DNA of 64,000 nucleotides. Source: Leptodactylus fallax (Eukaryota; Chordata; Amphibia; Anura; Leptodactylidae). The notes below the pieces were generated by a model, which saw only the letters and a program-made list of their open reading frames with translations, had not been told where the DNA came from and ran no database searches. Shown in pieces: positions 1 through 10,030 of the stretch (positions within the stretch are counted from its first letter, which is position 1; each line of letters opens with the position of its first letter). The stretch spans positions 2,618,501 to 2,682,500 of the forward strand of contig CAMRHE010000157.1 of NCBI GenBank assembly GCA_947044405.1, given 5' to 3'. The position numbers were made by a program, and so were the translations under genes.

Positions 1-640
1 TTCTTTCATGTACAGTACACGGATCAGTCGTTCTGGTCCCTTTGCAGAGAAACAGCCCCAAAGCATGATGTTGCCACCCCCATGCTTCACAGTAGTTATG
101 GTGTTCTTTGGATGCAACTCAGCATTCACTCTCCTCCAAACATGACAAGTTGTGTTTCTACCAAACAGTTCTACTTTGGTTTCATCTGACCATATGACAT
201 TCTCTCAATACTCTTCTGGAACATCCAAATGCTCTCTAGAAAACTTCAGACGGTCCCGGATATGTACTGGCTTAAGCAGGGGGACACGTCTGGCACTGCA
301 GGATCTGAGTCCCTGGCAGCATAGTATATTACTGACGGTAGCCTTTGCTATGTTAGTCCCAGTTTTCTGCAGGTCATTCACTAGGTCCCCCGTGTGGTTA
401 TGGGATTTTTGCTCACCATTCTTGTGATCATTTTGACCCTACGGGGTGAGATCTTGCATGGAGCTCCTGATCGAGGGAGATTATCAGTGGTCTTCTATGT
501 CTTCCATTTTCTAATTATTGCTCCCACTGTTGATTTCTTCACACCAAGCTGTTGCCTATTGCAGATTCAGTCTTCCCAGCCTGGTGCAGGTCTACAATTT
601 TGTTTCTGGTGTCCTTCCACAGCTCTTTGGTCTTCACCAT
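1..640 (-). pseudogene. Tc1-like transposase pseudogene (N-terminal and central part)
   Basis: The reading frame opens at the ATG on 640-638 with MVKTKELWKDT and continues through a helix-turn-helix-like N-terminus. Near 60-190 it reaches a catalytic-core segment containing [11 protein letters not shown] and then TVKHGGG and [10 protein letters not shown]. These are hallmark Tc1-family DDE motifs: the DE pair after the tryptophan-less VIWSDE block and the HGGG-WGCF block. Several stops and frameshifts break it, for example a stop replacing a tryptophan codon in the block before SDET. The C-terminus with the third acidic residue is outside the window. It would bind terminal repeats and cut and paste at TA if intact, but this copy is dead. 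Confidence 0.8.
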
Positions 641-1006
641 AGTGGAGTTTGGAGTGTGACTGTTTGAGGTTGTGGACAGGTGTCTTTTATACTGATAACA
701 ATGTCAAACAGGTGCCATTACTACAGGTAATGAGTGGAGGACAGAGGAGCCTCTTAAAGAAGAAGTTACAGGTCTGTGAGAGCCAGAAATCTTGCTTTTT
801 TGTAGGTGACCAAATACTTATTTTCCACCATAATTTGCAAATAAATTCTTTAAAAAAATCAGACAATGTGATTTTCTAGATATGTTTTCTCATTTTGTCT
901 CTCATAGTTGAGGTCTACCTATGATGTCAATTACAGGCCTCTCTCATCTTTTTAAGTGGGAGAACTTGCACAATTGGTGGATGACTAAATACTTTTTTCC
1001 CCACTG
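1..1006 (-). mobile_element. Tc1-like DNA transposon, 5' portion, cut by window start
   Basis: The right border is a Tc1-type terminal repeat ending in CTG followed by the TA target at 1007-1008. Reading the - strand inward gives the terminal repeat, a leader, and then a transposase start at 638-640. The element runs off the left edge of the window, so its other end is unseen. The same terminal repeat is found at 8351-8525 in opposite orientation, which confirms a repeat family. Family-level call from recognition of the terminal repeat and transposase. Confidence 0.85.
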
Positions 1007-1016
1007 TAAACATACA

Positions 1017-1130
1017 TAAATAAAGTAAAACACATAGACATTAGGTATCCCTATAGCCAAAAACAAAACACCTGGTCTACAAACATCAGATATTCCTCAA
1101 AATGGTGTTACTAAAAAGTACATCTGGCCC
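1017..1130. repeat. Fragment of frog TTAA-type dispersed repeat
   Basis: AT-rich sequence with the pattern 'cataaataaagtaaaac...ttaggtatcc', which resembles the interior of the repeat family found complete at 45402-46195 ('aaatttggtatcgcc'). No ends could be assigned. It sits directly against the Tc1 element on its left. Confidence 0.4.
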
Positions 1131-1422
1131 TGCAAAAAAAAAAAAAATGCCTTATTCAGCTTCGTACACGGAAATATAAAAAACGTTAATGGTGTCAGAA
1201 TATGAGGACTCCAATTACTTTTTTTTTTTTTTAATGTAAAACAAACTATATAAATTTGGTATCTGGAATCAAACCGACCAAAAAATACAGGTGACGTCAT
1301 TTCGGCTGCACAGCGAGCACCGTAAAAACAAAGGCCATAAGAAAGTCGCACAAATGCAGTTTTTCTCTAATTTCACCCCATTCTGAATTTTTTTTTCCAG
1401 CTTCTCAGTACATCATAATGAA

Positions 1423-1587
1423 TTGTTGTTTATAATGTTAATCTGTTTTCCCTTAGTCCCAACAGCAGCACAATATGGGGTATTCCTGCCCCTGTGTGCT
1501 GGTAGGACAGGCGGAACTTTTAATTAGCATAAATTATGCATGACTAAGTTACCCTATAAGAGGGCAAAGAGACCTCCCCCCCTTGTG
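1423..1587 (+). repeat. DIRS-A inverted terminal repeat, 3' side of element
   Basis: From about 1449 it is the inverse of 5649-5793, including 'cagcagcacaatatgggg', 'ggtaggacaggcggaactt', 'taattagcataaattatgca' and 'gggcaaagagacctcc'. The first 26 or so bases (1423-1448) have no partner in the other repeat, so this end has a one-sided extension. Unequal ends of this kind are known for DIRS-1. Confidence 0.88.
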
Positions 1588-1628
1588 TAAGTTATAAAGT
1601 AAAAAATTTCCAAATTTAGGGAGGGAAG

Positions 1629-1713
1629 CTTGTGCTGCTGTTGGGACTAAGGGAAAACAGATTAACATTATAATCAACAATTCCCTTACGTCCCACAGCA
1701 GCACAATATGGGG
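1629..1713. repeat. DIRS-A internal complementary region
   Basis: The first half (about 1629-1680) is the reverse complement of the extended left end, 1423-1470, with one visible mismatch. The second half (about 1677-1713) is the reverse complement of the right end, 5761-5793. The two overlap at a 'caacaattccc' joint. In DIRS1 this region is the template that lets the two ends be joined in a circle. Having both halves fixes both outer borders of the element. Confidence 0.85.
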
Positions 1714-1731
1714 ATATAGCAAGTAATTCCC

Positions 1732-2733
1732 TTAGGGAGGGTTTCCCTGCTCTAAAACACTTAGGACTGACTGACCAAAGGCAGTCGCCACAGAACTCCG
1801 AACATCTAGATGATAATGTTTTATAAAGGTTAGGTGAGATGACCAAGAAGCAGCCGCACAGATCCGATCCAAAGGTAAGACCCAGTTCTCAGCCCAAGAG
1901 GTTGATACAGCCCTGGTTGAATGGGCTGAACAAAATTCGGGTGGAGCTAACTCCTGAGCAAAAAAAAGAGACTTTGATTGCCTCCTTGATCCACCTAGAC
2001 AAGGTAAGCTTGGAAGGCTTGAGACCTTTGTCTCTACCATACATGTTGACAAGGAGATTCTCGCTCTCCTAAAGCACTGTGTGCGTAAGAGGTAAATCTG
2101 GAGACACCTCACAACATCTAGAGTGTGCAGTTTTTTCTCCTCTTCAGAGGAAGGGGAAGGAAAGAACACAGGTAAAGAAAATAATTGATTAATATTGGTG
2201 CGGGAAGGCACCTTAGGGTTAAACCCAGGAAGAAACCTAAGTTGAACCCTATCCGCAAAAAAAGGATATATAAGGTTCCTTGGAAGAGAAAGCCTGAAGC
2301 ATACTTACTCCTTTTGGCTGAAGTGATGGCTAATAGAAAAGGTGGTTTTAAAGGCAAGAAATTTAAGATCTACATCCTCCAAAGGTTCAAAAGGAGGACC
2401 ACAAAGACCTGAAAGAATAGTCGAGAGATCCCACTGGGGAACTGGACCTGAGACCACCGGTCTTAGTCTGGTAGCACCCTTAAGGAACTCAACAATAGTG
2501 GAATCTTGGGACAAACGTCTGCCTAAATAGGTGGATAAGGCTGAAACCTGTACCCTCAGAGTAGCAGAAGAAAGGCCTGTATCCAAGCCGCTTTGAAGAA
2601 AATCCAGAATTTCTGCCGTGGTAGGGTTTGAACTATCAGCATCTCTTCTGGAGCACCACTGCTTGAAGATGCTACCTATCCTATGGTAGCTTTTCTTGGT
2701 AGACTCTGCTCTGGCACAGGAAAGGGTCTTCAA
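1732..2733 (-). pseudogene. DIRS-A tyrosine recombinase (broken)
   Basis: The N-terminal core-binding part is in the frame at 2733-2305 (ESTKKSYHRIGSIFKQWC...LQVSALSTYLGRR-like helices). It shifts frame near 2330-2355, where LLAITSAKR is read. It shifts again to the frame 2211-1732, which holds the catalytic part: the first arginine in HTLDVVRC (residue 35 of that frame), the HxxR box as HSTR (97-100) and the catalytic tyrosine in FIKHYHLD (residue 133, codon near 1813-1815). These match the R...HxxR...Y set of tyrosine recombinases. The enzyme would integrate the circular DNA intermediate. At least two frameshifts make it non-functional. Confidence 0.85.
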
Positions 2734-2935
2734 GACGGCTTCTGACAGTCCACTAACTCTCCCTAGGGACTGGTCAACCTCCAGGCTGTCAGGTTGAATC
2801 TCCTCAGATCCTGGTGCTTCTGAGTTCCTTGGGAAACCAGGTTCTGGGTGGGGGAAGCCTCCAATATGTCCCTCGAATCATGAACATGAGCTGGGCAATA
2901 CCAAGTCCTTTTTGGCCAGAATGGTATGATGGCTA

Positions 2936-4128
2936 TCACAGAGACTTGGAACTGCGGATAAGTGGGTCAGATTTTTTTCTGCCCAGGTAAAAATCAGATC
3001 GGTCTCTCTGAGGAGAGACAATGACCTGGTGCCTCCCTGTCTCTTCAGGTACATTACGGTCGTCATGCTGTCTGACCGAACCTTGAGGTCTCCCTCTGAG
3101 GAGAGGAGAAAAATGAAGTAGTGCCAGGTACACGGCTCTGAGCTCCTTCCAATTGGAAGATGTTTTTTCTTCTAGACTGCTCCAAACTCCTTGTACGGTC
3201 TTCTCGTACAGGTGGGCTCCCCATCCGGAGAGGGATGCATTGGTAGTCAAAAGGGTCCAACGAGGTTGGACCGTGGACATTCCGTCTTGCAGGTGTATCC
3301 ACCATCTGAGGGAAAGACGGGTGGGAGATAGGTTGATCTTCTTGTCGAGACCGAAAGGAGTATGGTTCCAGGCTTTTAGTACTTCCATCTGGAGAGGACG
3401 CAAATGCCATAAAGCCCAAGGGACTGCAATGGCTGAGGATGACATCAGACCTAGGCCTCTCATGGATGCTCTGATGGATACCAGGCATGTCCTGAAGAGA
3501 AACCAGACCACTTTGATCAATCTTTCCTTCCAGGTGTTAAGGAAATCTCCATGCGGTCTGAGTCCAACAGATACCCCAGGAACTTCCTGCGGGTAGAGGG
3601 AACTACATCTGACTTCTCCCAATTTATTAGCCAACCCAAACTCTGGAGAAGGGAATGGCTATCAGTAACTGCTGGAGCAAAACAGATTCTGACTGGGCAT
3701 TTATTAGCCAGTCGTCCAGGTATGGCACTACCAAAAGGGCCCTGAAGCCTGAAAGAGGCGGCTATAGGAGCCACAACTTTGGTGAAGGTATGAGGAGCTG
3801 AAGTGATGCCAAGGGCAGGGCTGCAAACTGAAGATGCTTCCTGTGGGGAGGATATATTGGGACATGCAGATAGGAATCCTTTTAGATCTAAGGTGATGAA
3901 AACTTAGACCTGTTGAAAAAGGATGTAAGGGATTTTACAGTCTCGATATGAAAATTTTTTTTTTCTTTTTTTCTTTATGAAGCGATTCAGATATCTTAAG
4001 TCTATAATCATTCTCCAGCTGCCTGATGGTTCTGGCACCAGAAAACTGGGGAGACACTGAATCCTTCCTCCAAGGGGGAACTCTTCCAAAGCCCCCTTGC
4101 GGATGTAATCATGAATGGCGCATTCCAA
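2936..4128 (-). pseudogene. DIRS-A reverse transcriptase and RNase H (broken)
   Basis: From 5' to 3' on the - strand: the reverse-transcriptase N-terminal block at 4128-3904 with VPEPSGSWRMIIDLRYLN, then the active-site block VPYLDDWLI, whose YLDD codons lie at 3711-3722. This block is readable only in a different frame from the surrounding 3774-3517 frame. The RNase H domain is at 3634-2936, with TTNASLSGWGAH in the position of the usual TDAS block (so one catalytic aspartate is replaced by Asn) and NWKELRAVYLALL carrying the conserved glutamate. It would copy element RNA into DNA. Several frameshifts and the changed RNase H residue mark it as decayed. Confidence 0.83.
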
Positions 4129-4436
4129 TATATCCTACTGAGCCGCAGGAAGGGAGCGGGTTATGATGAATCGATCCTGAGGCGGCTGAAGAAACTCGAT
4201 CGCATAACCTCGCTGAACAATCTACAAGACCCAAGGATCCTGAATTTTTTTTCCAGCCAGACAGTGTAAAAGTGAAAAAACCAACCTCTGACAGGAGTCT
4301 CGGCCACAGGAAGAAGGCAGCCGATGTCAAGCTAGGCTTCTTTTTGTCCTCATCCTTGGGGACCCTTCATCCAGAACCGCTAGGCTGATCTCTAGGACTT
4401 CTCGGGAACTGAGGTCTGGGTTGAGGCTGGTAACCT

Positions 4437-4791
4437 CTACCCCGGCTGGAAGGTCTTGACCTGATGGGACAACTTGGGCACTGCTGTGTCCACTTTAGGT
4501 GGGAGGCCCCACTGATCCGGCTGAGTCTCCAGAATAGAGAACAAGGTTCTAAATCTTCTGGAATATATGGGAGCTCTTTCCAGATGATTCCATTCCGTAA
4601 GCATGAGTCTTTCCAGTGACTCGTTCCACTTGGAAGGCCCTAGGCCCCCTAGAGGCGGAACAGGAGGCTTCCCCGTCAACATCACAGCCCCTAGACCGGA
4701 TGGACTTCAGCAGCCTATTTATCTTCTCAGGATGAAAGAGAGGTCTGCTGGAATCTTCCAAGGTATCCTCAGATGAAAGCATTTCAATCAA
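4437..4791 (-). pseudogene. DIRS-A gag-like region
   Basis: Two overlapping open frames upstream of the reverse transcriptase in the place where DIRS elements have gag. The frame 4685-4437 has proline-rich GKPPVPPLGGLG followed by a charged helix-like stretch, and 4791-4549 has SSEDTLEDSSRPLFHPEKINRLL. No zinc knuckle is seen. The assignment is from position and composition, not from a diagnostic motif. Confidence 0.5.
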
Positions 4792-5234
4792 TCACCTGGA
4801 AATCTTCAATAGCTTCACAGTGGGTCACACTGCATACAAACTAGATCCTCTTTTTTTTTTTTTCAAACTCCTTGCAGCAGCACGAACAGTAATCCAAGTG
4901 GAGTACTGAGGCCTTCCTCACTAAGAGACAAGCCATCTCCTACATTGAGATGAAGGCTTCTATAGGAGGGGAGGAGGAATGAGCAAGTAGTGCTCACAAA
5001 AAACCTTCCCCCCGCGAATTTTGCAAAGCTTAATTCCTTGTACAGAGAATTAAGCTAAAAATATACAGACCGATGCCAGAAAAGAGGCTCAGCAAATATA
5101 AACTTGCAAAAGGAGGAAAACCAAGCTGCAAAAAGTCAGACCGAGAATTCAGTCCCTGGAAAACCGGAACACAAACAAAGATTCTGGAGGAACAAAGTGA
5201 CCGACGTCACTTCTGGCAGCCGCGGAGCTTGTAA

Positions 5235-5536
5235 GGTAAGTGAAACGGTAATGCCCCATATCAAGGCCGCACAAGTGGCCTGCACGACAGGACTTTAAAC
5301 ATGCAGCATGCAACCACCGCTGTATGTACTACTGAAATCAATCTTTTCAAAGCATAGGTTGCAAGCTTGGCTAGGCACAAAAAAAGGTATGTGAAACGGC
5401 AATGTTCCACCACAAAGCTGCACAAGTGGCCTGCATTACAGGTCTTAGAACACGCAGCATGCAACTACAGCTGCATGAACTGCTGAAACCAACCTTTTCA
5501 GAGCGAAGGTTGAAAGCTTGGCTAGCACAAAAAAAC
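5235..5536. repeat. Tandem duplication, period 151 bp, in DIRS-A leader
   Basis: Two adjacent copies begin at 5235 and 5386 with 'ggtaagtgaaacgg' and 'ggtatgtgaaacgg'. Both continue through 'gcacaagtggcctgca', 'cagcatgcaac', 'ccttttca(g/a)agc' and 'aagcttggcta'. They lie between the 5' terminal repeat and the gag-like region. Confidence 0.85.
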
Positions 5537-5648
5537 TGCCTAAATAAAACCCCCCTTTTTTTCCACAGAAGAGGAGAGAGGTGTAAAGATGACTCCCCAA
5601 AGGAAGTTAACAAACTTTAGGGGGAAAACAAAACATGGACAGAAAAAA

Positions 5649-5793
5649 ACACAAGGGGGGGGGGAGGTCTCTTTGCCCTCTTATAGGGTAACATAGTCAT
5701 GCATAATTTATGCTAATGAAAAGTTCCGCCTGTCCTACCAGCACACAGACACAGGAATACCCCATATTGTGCTGCTGTGGGACGTAAGGGAAT
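5649..5793 (-). repeat. DIRS-A inverted terminal repeat, 5' side of element
   Basis: Inverse partner of 1449-1587. The outer border at about 5793 follows from its match to the second half of the internal complementary region. It lacks the 26-base extension of the other end. A run of 11 to 12 G near 5655 marks its inner edge. Confidence 0.85.
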
Positions 5794-5930
5794 ATAAAAT
5801 GTTACCATTACGAATTACAATTTTTCCCACAAAAAGTAAGTGCTCATACAACTCTGTGAAAGGAAGAATAAAAAAAATGGCTCTTGGAATAAGTTAAAAA
5901 CGAAAATTGACTGCATTGGGAAGGGGTTAA

Positions 5931-8289
5931 AACGTCCTTTGTTTAAAAACTTTGTACTTGGGCCAAACCTCAGTTTTCTGGTCTGATTTTGACCCTGAGT
6001 CACATGATTAGAACCATAACCCAGCATTCAGGTCAATCCACTTCTTCCCTCCTCTCCTGTGCTTACAGGGCTGTATACCTGTGCAATGAGGGATGACTTT
6101 ACTATTATAATGATCTATTCTGCCAGCCCCATAGTACAGGTAACTACCTGGGAACACGGGAGAGGAGGGAGGAGGTGGTTTGACATGGGTGACAGGTGGT
6201 GGTTCTGATCATGACACCCAGGGTCGGAACCAGCTGGATAGCCAAGGTTAGGCCCAAACAGAATCCAGGGGAAGGACAATTTTAATCAGTCCCTGGATAA
6301 TGCCTTAAAATCTGTGCCTTTGTACATACCCAAGCACTTTAAGGCTAAGCTCCACGTAGCGAGCTGCAGCCAAAAAGCACTGCGGAACAGACCACGGCAG
6401 AAACGCATCAAAGTTTTTTCTGCAACATTTTTCACAGAGGCCACGCAGCCGAAACGCCACATATTCGCAACATGGGGCCTTAGCCTAAATGTCTTCACTA
6501 TGCATTGCTGATGTACAATTCATTCATCTTGTTTAAGTGTTAGGAAAACATATATAATAATAGTATGTTCTGCTAGAAGACACAAATATGCACTACTACT
6601 ATGCACATGTGGAATGAAAATGTTTATGGCTGCCCTGCACTTTTCCTGCCTTATGTTGCCCATAAAAATCAAATAGCTGTTGTTAGACTAAGCCTTTTCT
6701 TCTCACCCCCAGTACATATGTAAACTCAGCTTGGCCACATGTGTTTTCAATGAGTAGAGGTGAATGAATCACTGCCAGACACTGTTGGTGAAACCCTATC
6801 TCCTGTGAGAAGAAAAGGATTGGGCATGTTGAAATCGAACATGCCTGATCCTTCCTTCTTTCTACTGAAATCTGAAGTTTGGATACCTTCATACATATTA
6901 GATGGCTATCCAGTCCTGTCAGCATCAGGAGTTTCAGACAAAATGTATGTAATGAAATGGTCACCTTTAGGTCTGCTGTCATTATAGAAATATAGGATTT
7001 GCCTAAATTTTCATTCAAATAGGGTACCTGGTTTAGAAAATGCTTATATTAGGGTGTTCAGAATTCCCGTAATAAAGGGGGGAGGGGGTTCCCACTAAGC
7101 CAGAGAGAATTACTACAATAAGTATCTACTCTCAGATAGCCCACTACATTCAGTAGGAGCCATGTAATGTTTTTCACTGTACCTAAAATTGCTGCTACAT
7201 GTTGTATGGAGCTCCAAGCATATAAACATTACCAGGAGCCGCTGTGTCTTGGAATTGGAAAAGGTGAGTGCTATCATGAACCCATTCATATATGGTGTTC
7301 TTTTTATCCAAGGGAGTGGGCTCACTCACAATTTTGTCTAAGATTACTGCCATGAACAAAGAATGGTATCTAAACATCCTCCAAGAGCAACTTCTCCCAA
7401 CGATCCAGGAACAAACAACGCTTTTTCTAGAATGATGGAGCACCATGTCACAAGGCAAAAGTAATAACAAAGTGGCTCAGTGAACAAAACATTGACATTT
7501 TGTGTCTATAGCCCAGAAACTCACCAGATCATCCTCAAAAAGTTGTTGGACAAACAAAAAATGAGTCTTTGTATAAACTTAATGTATTTGTTAATAAAAG
7601 TTTAAAAACTTATGAAATGTTTCTACTTGTTCTTCAGTAACCATAGAAACATCTGAGTAAAATATCTAAAAACACTGGAGCAGCAAACTTTGTTAAAACC
7701 AAAATCTGTGTCAGACTCAAAATTTTTGGCTACGACTGTAGGATGGAGATGACATTAATCACTGACAGTTATTGCCACAGACAGCAATCTCATGGACAAC
7801 GGCAGCCATTCATAAAAATAGAATATGATAATTGAAAGGCAATGTCCTTTCCATTTTAGTTAATATTTATAATGTCTTGATATCTCCTCTGTGTCTTTCT
7901 TAATGAGCTTCCAGCCTTACCCTCAGCCTAGTATCTGTCATAACTGTAATCTATCAGATTGCTGTACTATTCTCACCGCTCACGTGCAGCCTTCATCCTA
8001 AACCACAAGAAAAAAGGAAAAGAGGACAGTTATCTAATGCACAAAAATAGTTCAATGCACATGTGCATCAGGATGTAGAAGAGAACTTGTCATTCGTTTT
8101 TCAATAACCATGTTAACTTTGTGAATTACTACTCAACTCATGGTACCACTGCCCCAATATTTCTGTCTCTGATCATCGTTAGAGGTGCAGAAACAACAGG
8201 GCAATTTTAACCCGTTGGTGAGCTCAGTGCAAAGGTTTCATAAGTGGGCTCCCACCATCACCACCACTTAGACATAACTTACCCGCGCA
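5931..8289. other. Intergenic, no gene seen
   Basis: No exon-like or RNA-like sequence recognised. 6348-6490 resembles the foldback family at 37123-37337: it starts 'aaggctaagctccacg', contains 'cagccgaaacgcc' and ends 'ggggccttagcctaaa'. The rest is unassigned AT-rich sequence, with short open frames that lack conserved character. Confidence 0.6.
6344..6493. repeat. Foldback repeat related to the 'ggctaaggccccacg' family
   Basis: Opens with 'aaggctaagctccacg' and closes with 'catggggccttagcctaaa', an imperfect inverted pair. Related copies are at 37123-37337 (complete) and about 43790-43930 (partial). Confidence 0.6.
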
Positions 8290-8347
8290 AATTATAATGC
8301 CCCCTTAGTGGTCCTCACGCAGTATAATACCCCTGCAGTGGTCCCAT
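8290..8347. repeat. Two-copy tandem repeat, about 30 bp unit
   Basis: 'tataatgcccccttagtggtcc' is followed by 'tataatacccctgcagtggtcc'. The array abuts the TA target site of the Tc1 end at 8351. Confidence 0.5.
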
Positions 8348-8350
8348 ATA

Positions 8351-8525
8351 CAGTGGGGAAAAAAAGTATTTAGTCAGCCACCAATTGTGCAAGTTCTCAC
8401 ACTTAAAAAGATGAGAGAGGCCTGTAATTGACATCATAGGTAGACCTCAACTATGAGAGACAAAATGAGAAAACAAATTCAGAAAATCACATTGTCTGAT
8501 TTTTAAAGAATTTATTTGCAAATTA
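8351..8525 (+). mobile_element. Tc1-like terminal repeat fragment
   Basis: Begins with CAGTGGGGAAAA directly after a TA and matches the inverted end of the element at 845-1006 ('gtatttagtcagccacc', 'gatgagagaggcctgtaat', 'caaatgagaaaac'). The match stops at 'tttgcaaatta', and unrelated sequence follows. Only one end survives. Confidence 0.8.
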
Positions 8526-9525
8526 GAGGTACCAGAAGCATACAATTGGGCAATGAAACAAACAATTCCGCCTTGCAACTGGGTCCACCAATCATAATTG
8601 GCCAAGTCGGTCATTCTAACTGACTGCAGTTTTCTTTAAACCTGTTATGAAACCAGGCCTCATCCTTCCACATCTTAAAAAATATTCCTGTTTTTTCGTT
8701 TTCTTGAATACAGTTTTATAACATAATGTGTTCTTTATTTAAAAAATTGGTGTTTATTGAAAGAAAAATCACTTTTACTACTCTTGTATCAAGGGTGTAG
8801 TGAAGAAATCACAGGCTACTGCCCGCAAACATTTGAGGGCATTTTTTCAATCCTTATATGAAGAGACTCCAAAATGAAAACAACATATTCTGATAGAAGG
8901 AAATCTGCTCTTTCTAATGGTTCTAAAAGAAAGAAGATTGAAGCTGTCCCACTGGAGATATAGGGCATCAAAGATAGCCAAAATTAGGCAAAAATGCTTT
9001 TTATACCAAATTGGAACGCTTATATTTTTTTAACCACTTGAAGGAAAGTGCTGCGAATTGGAAGGCCTCATTACAGCCGTGTAGTACACCTACCAAAAAT
9101 CAACTTGAAAGGCCAACTAGTTTTGACACTACAGCAGCCTCAACATCGCTGTAAATTCATTTTTGCAGTTTTTTGAGCCTAAACCATGCAAAAAGTAAGA
9201 GGACTAGGAACATGGGGTTTTGCCAGTTCATTAAGCCCTAAAAGTTGTGCAGGTTCTCCAAATATCCCCCTTATACTACTAAAACTTCCATGTTTACAGC
9301 TTCTGGAAGTTGGCCCAAAATGTCATTTTTGCTCAGGTGACGTTTTGCAACCCTTTACTTGAGGTCCCCTAGAACCTCCAATTTTTAGTCTTTTGAACTA
9401 AAATTTTGTACAGCTTAGTTTTATATCATAGAGAAACTATGTACCAAATTTCATCAAAATCTGAGATGGTGAGGTGGGGACGACCTTTAAAATTGGTCCA
9501 CTTGACACGGAATGACTCTATTATA
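8526..9525. other. Unassigned intergenic DNA, about 1 kb
   Basis: AT-rich, no conserved open frame. Stretches such as 'ccacttgacacggaatgactc' (near 9495-9516) look like decayed DNA-transposon sequence, but I cannot name a family or find both ends. Confidence 0.4.
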
Positions 9526-9638
9526 ATGTCTCCCTCAAGTTGCTCCCACAGTTTCATGTCTCCCTCCAGTTGCCCTCACAATTCTATGTCCCCTTCCAGT
9601 TGCCCCCATAATTTCATGTCCTCTTCTGGTTCCCACAG
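9526..9638. repeat. Minisatellite, about 34-36 bp unit, 3 copies
   Basis: Repeats of a unit like 'atgtctccctccagttgc' followed by 'cc(c/t)cacaatttc', at about 9527, 9557, 9583 and a partial copy at 9618. A 112-codon open frame at 9406-9744 (SPSSCPHNSM repeated) is a by-product of the array. Confidence 0.8.
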
Positions 9639-9984
9639 GACAAAGGTTCAAAGAAAGAAAAAAAAAAAACTTAATTCTCACCTTTCCCCTGTTCTCTTCT
9701 GTCTTTGCTCCTGGAGGCTTCAGGGAGCAATGGGCACAATGTAAGTGACATCACTACATTGCTCCTACTGCTCCTAGGAAATCAGGAGCAGAGACAGGGG
9801 CTGAATGGTAAGGCAGGGAGCATATGGCTCTTCGCTTTACCATTGTATTCAACTCTTCTGCACCCGGAGGACGCAGATGAGTTGGAGTGTGAACATACCA
9901 GGATGGCCGAAACAGCAGGACAGCATTCTAAACACAGGACTGTACCGCTGTCCCAAGAGGCCACCTGCTACCATAGAAGTCGAT

Positions 9985-10030
9985 GCAAGTGCACTGTTGG
10001 CCCTATGGTTAAAGTGGCCCTGAGATTGTT
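9985..10030. repeat. Short sequence shared with 46286-46320
   Basis: 'gcactgttggccctatgg' followed by 'ttaaag' and 'gccctgag' occurs in both places, so it belongs to a dispersed repeat. Ends not defined. Confidence 0.5.

Larger units (their letters stand above)
1423..5793 (-). mobile_element. DIRS-type tyrosine-recombinase retrotransposon (DIRS-A)
   Basis: A 4.4-kb element on the - strand. Inverted terminal repeats lie at 1423-1587 and 5649-5793. In 5' to 3' order it carries a gag-like region (4437-4791), reverse transcriptase and RNase H (2936-4128), a tyrosine recombinase (1732-2733), and an internal complementary region (1629-1713) next to the 3' terminal repeat. This is the known DIRS1 order. 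DIRS elements replicate through a circular DNA intermediate and integrate with a tyrosine recombinase, so no target duplication is expected, and none is visible. All coding regions are frame-broken, so the copy is not autonomous. Confidence 0.88.
1230..5930 (+). repeat. TTAA-type repeat interrupted by DIRS-A (1230-1422 and 5794-5930)
   Basis: The two outer pieces together follow the same order as the complete repeat at 45402-46195. The left piece has 'tataaatttggtatc', 'gcaccgtaaaaa', 'gcaaatgcagtttttctc' and 'ttccagctt'. The right piece has 'atgttaccattacg', 'tacaatttttcccac' and 'atggctcttggaa', ending in GGGGTTAA at 5923-5930. The DIRS insertion splits it at about 1422/5794, just after the 'cagtacat...atgaa' block. 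Inferred: the repeat was resident before the DIRS arrived. Confidence 0.7.

Noticed and set aside
1423..5793. LTR retrotransposon or retroviral copy
   Set aside because: The repeats are inverted, not direct. A tyrosine recombinase and internal complementary region are present, and no aspartic protease or DDE integrase is seen.
845..8525. Composite transposon formed by the two Tc1 ends at 1006 and 8351
   Set aside because: The two ends point away from each other (back to back), and the elements extend outward, so they do not enclose the DNA between them.
9406..9744. 112-codon open frame rich in SPSSCPHN
   Set aside because: Product of the 34-36 bp tandem repeat at 9526-9638.
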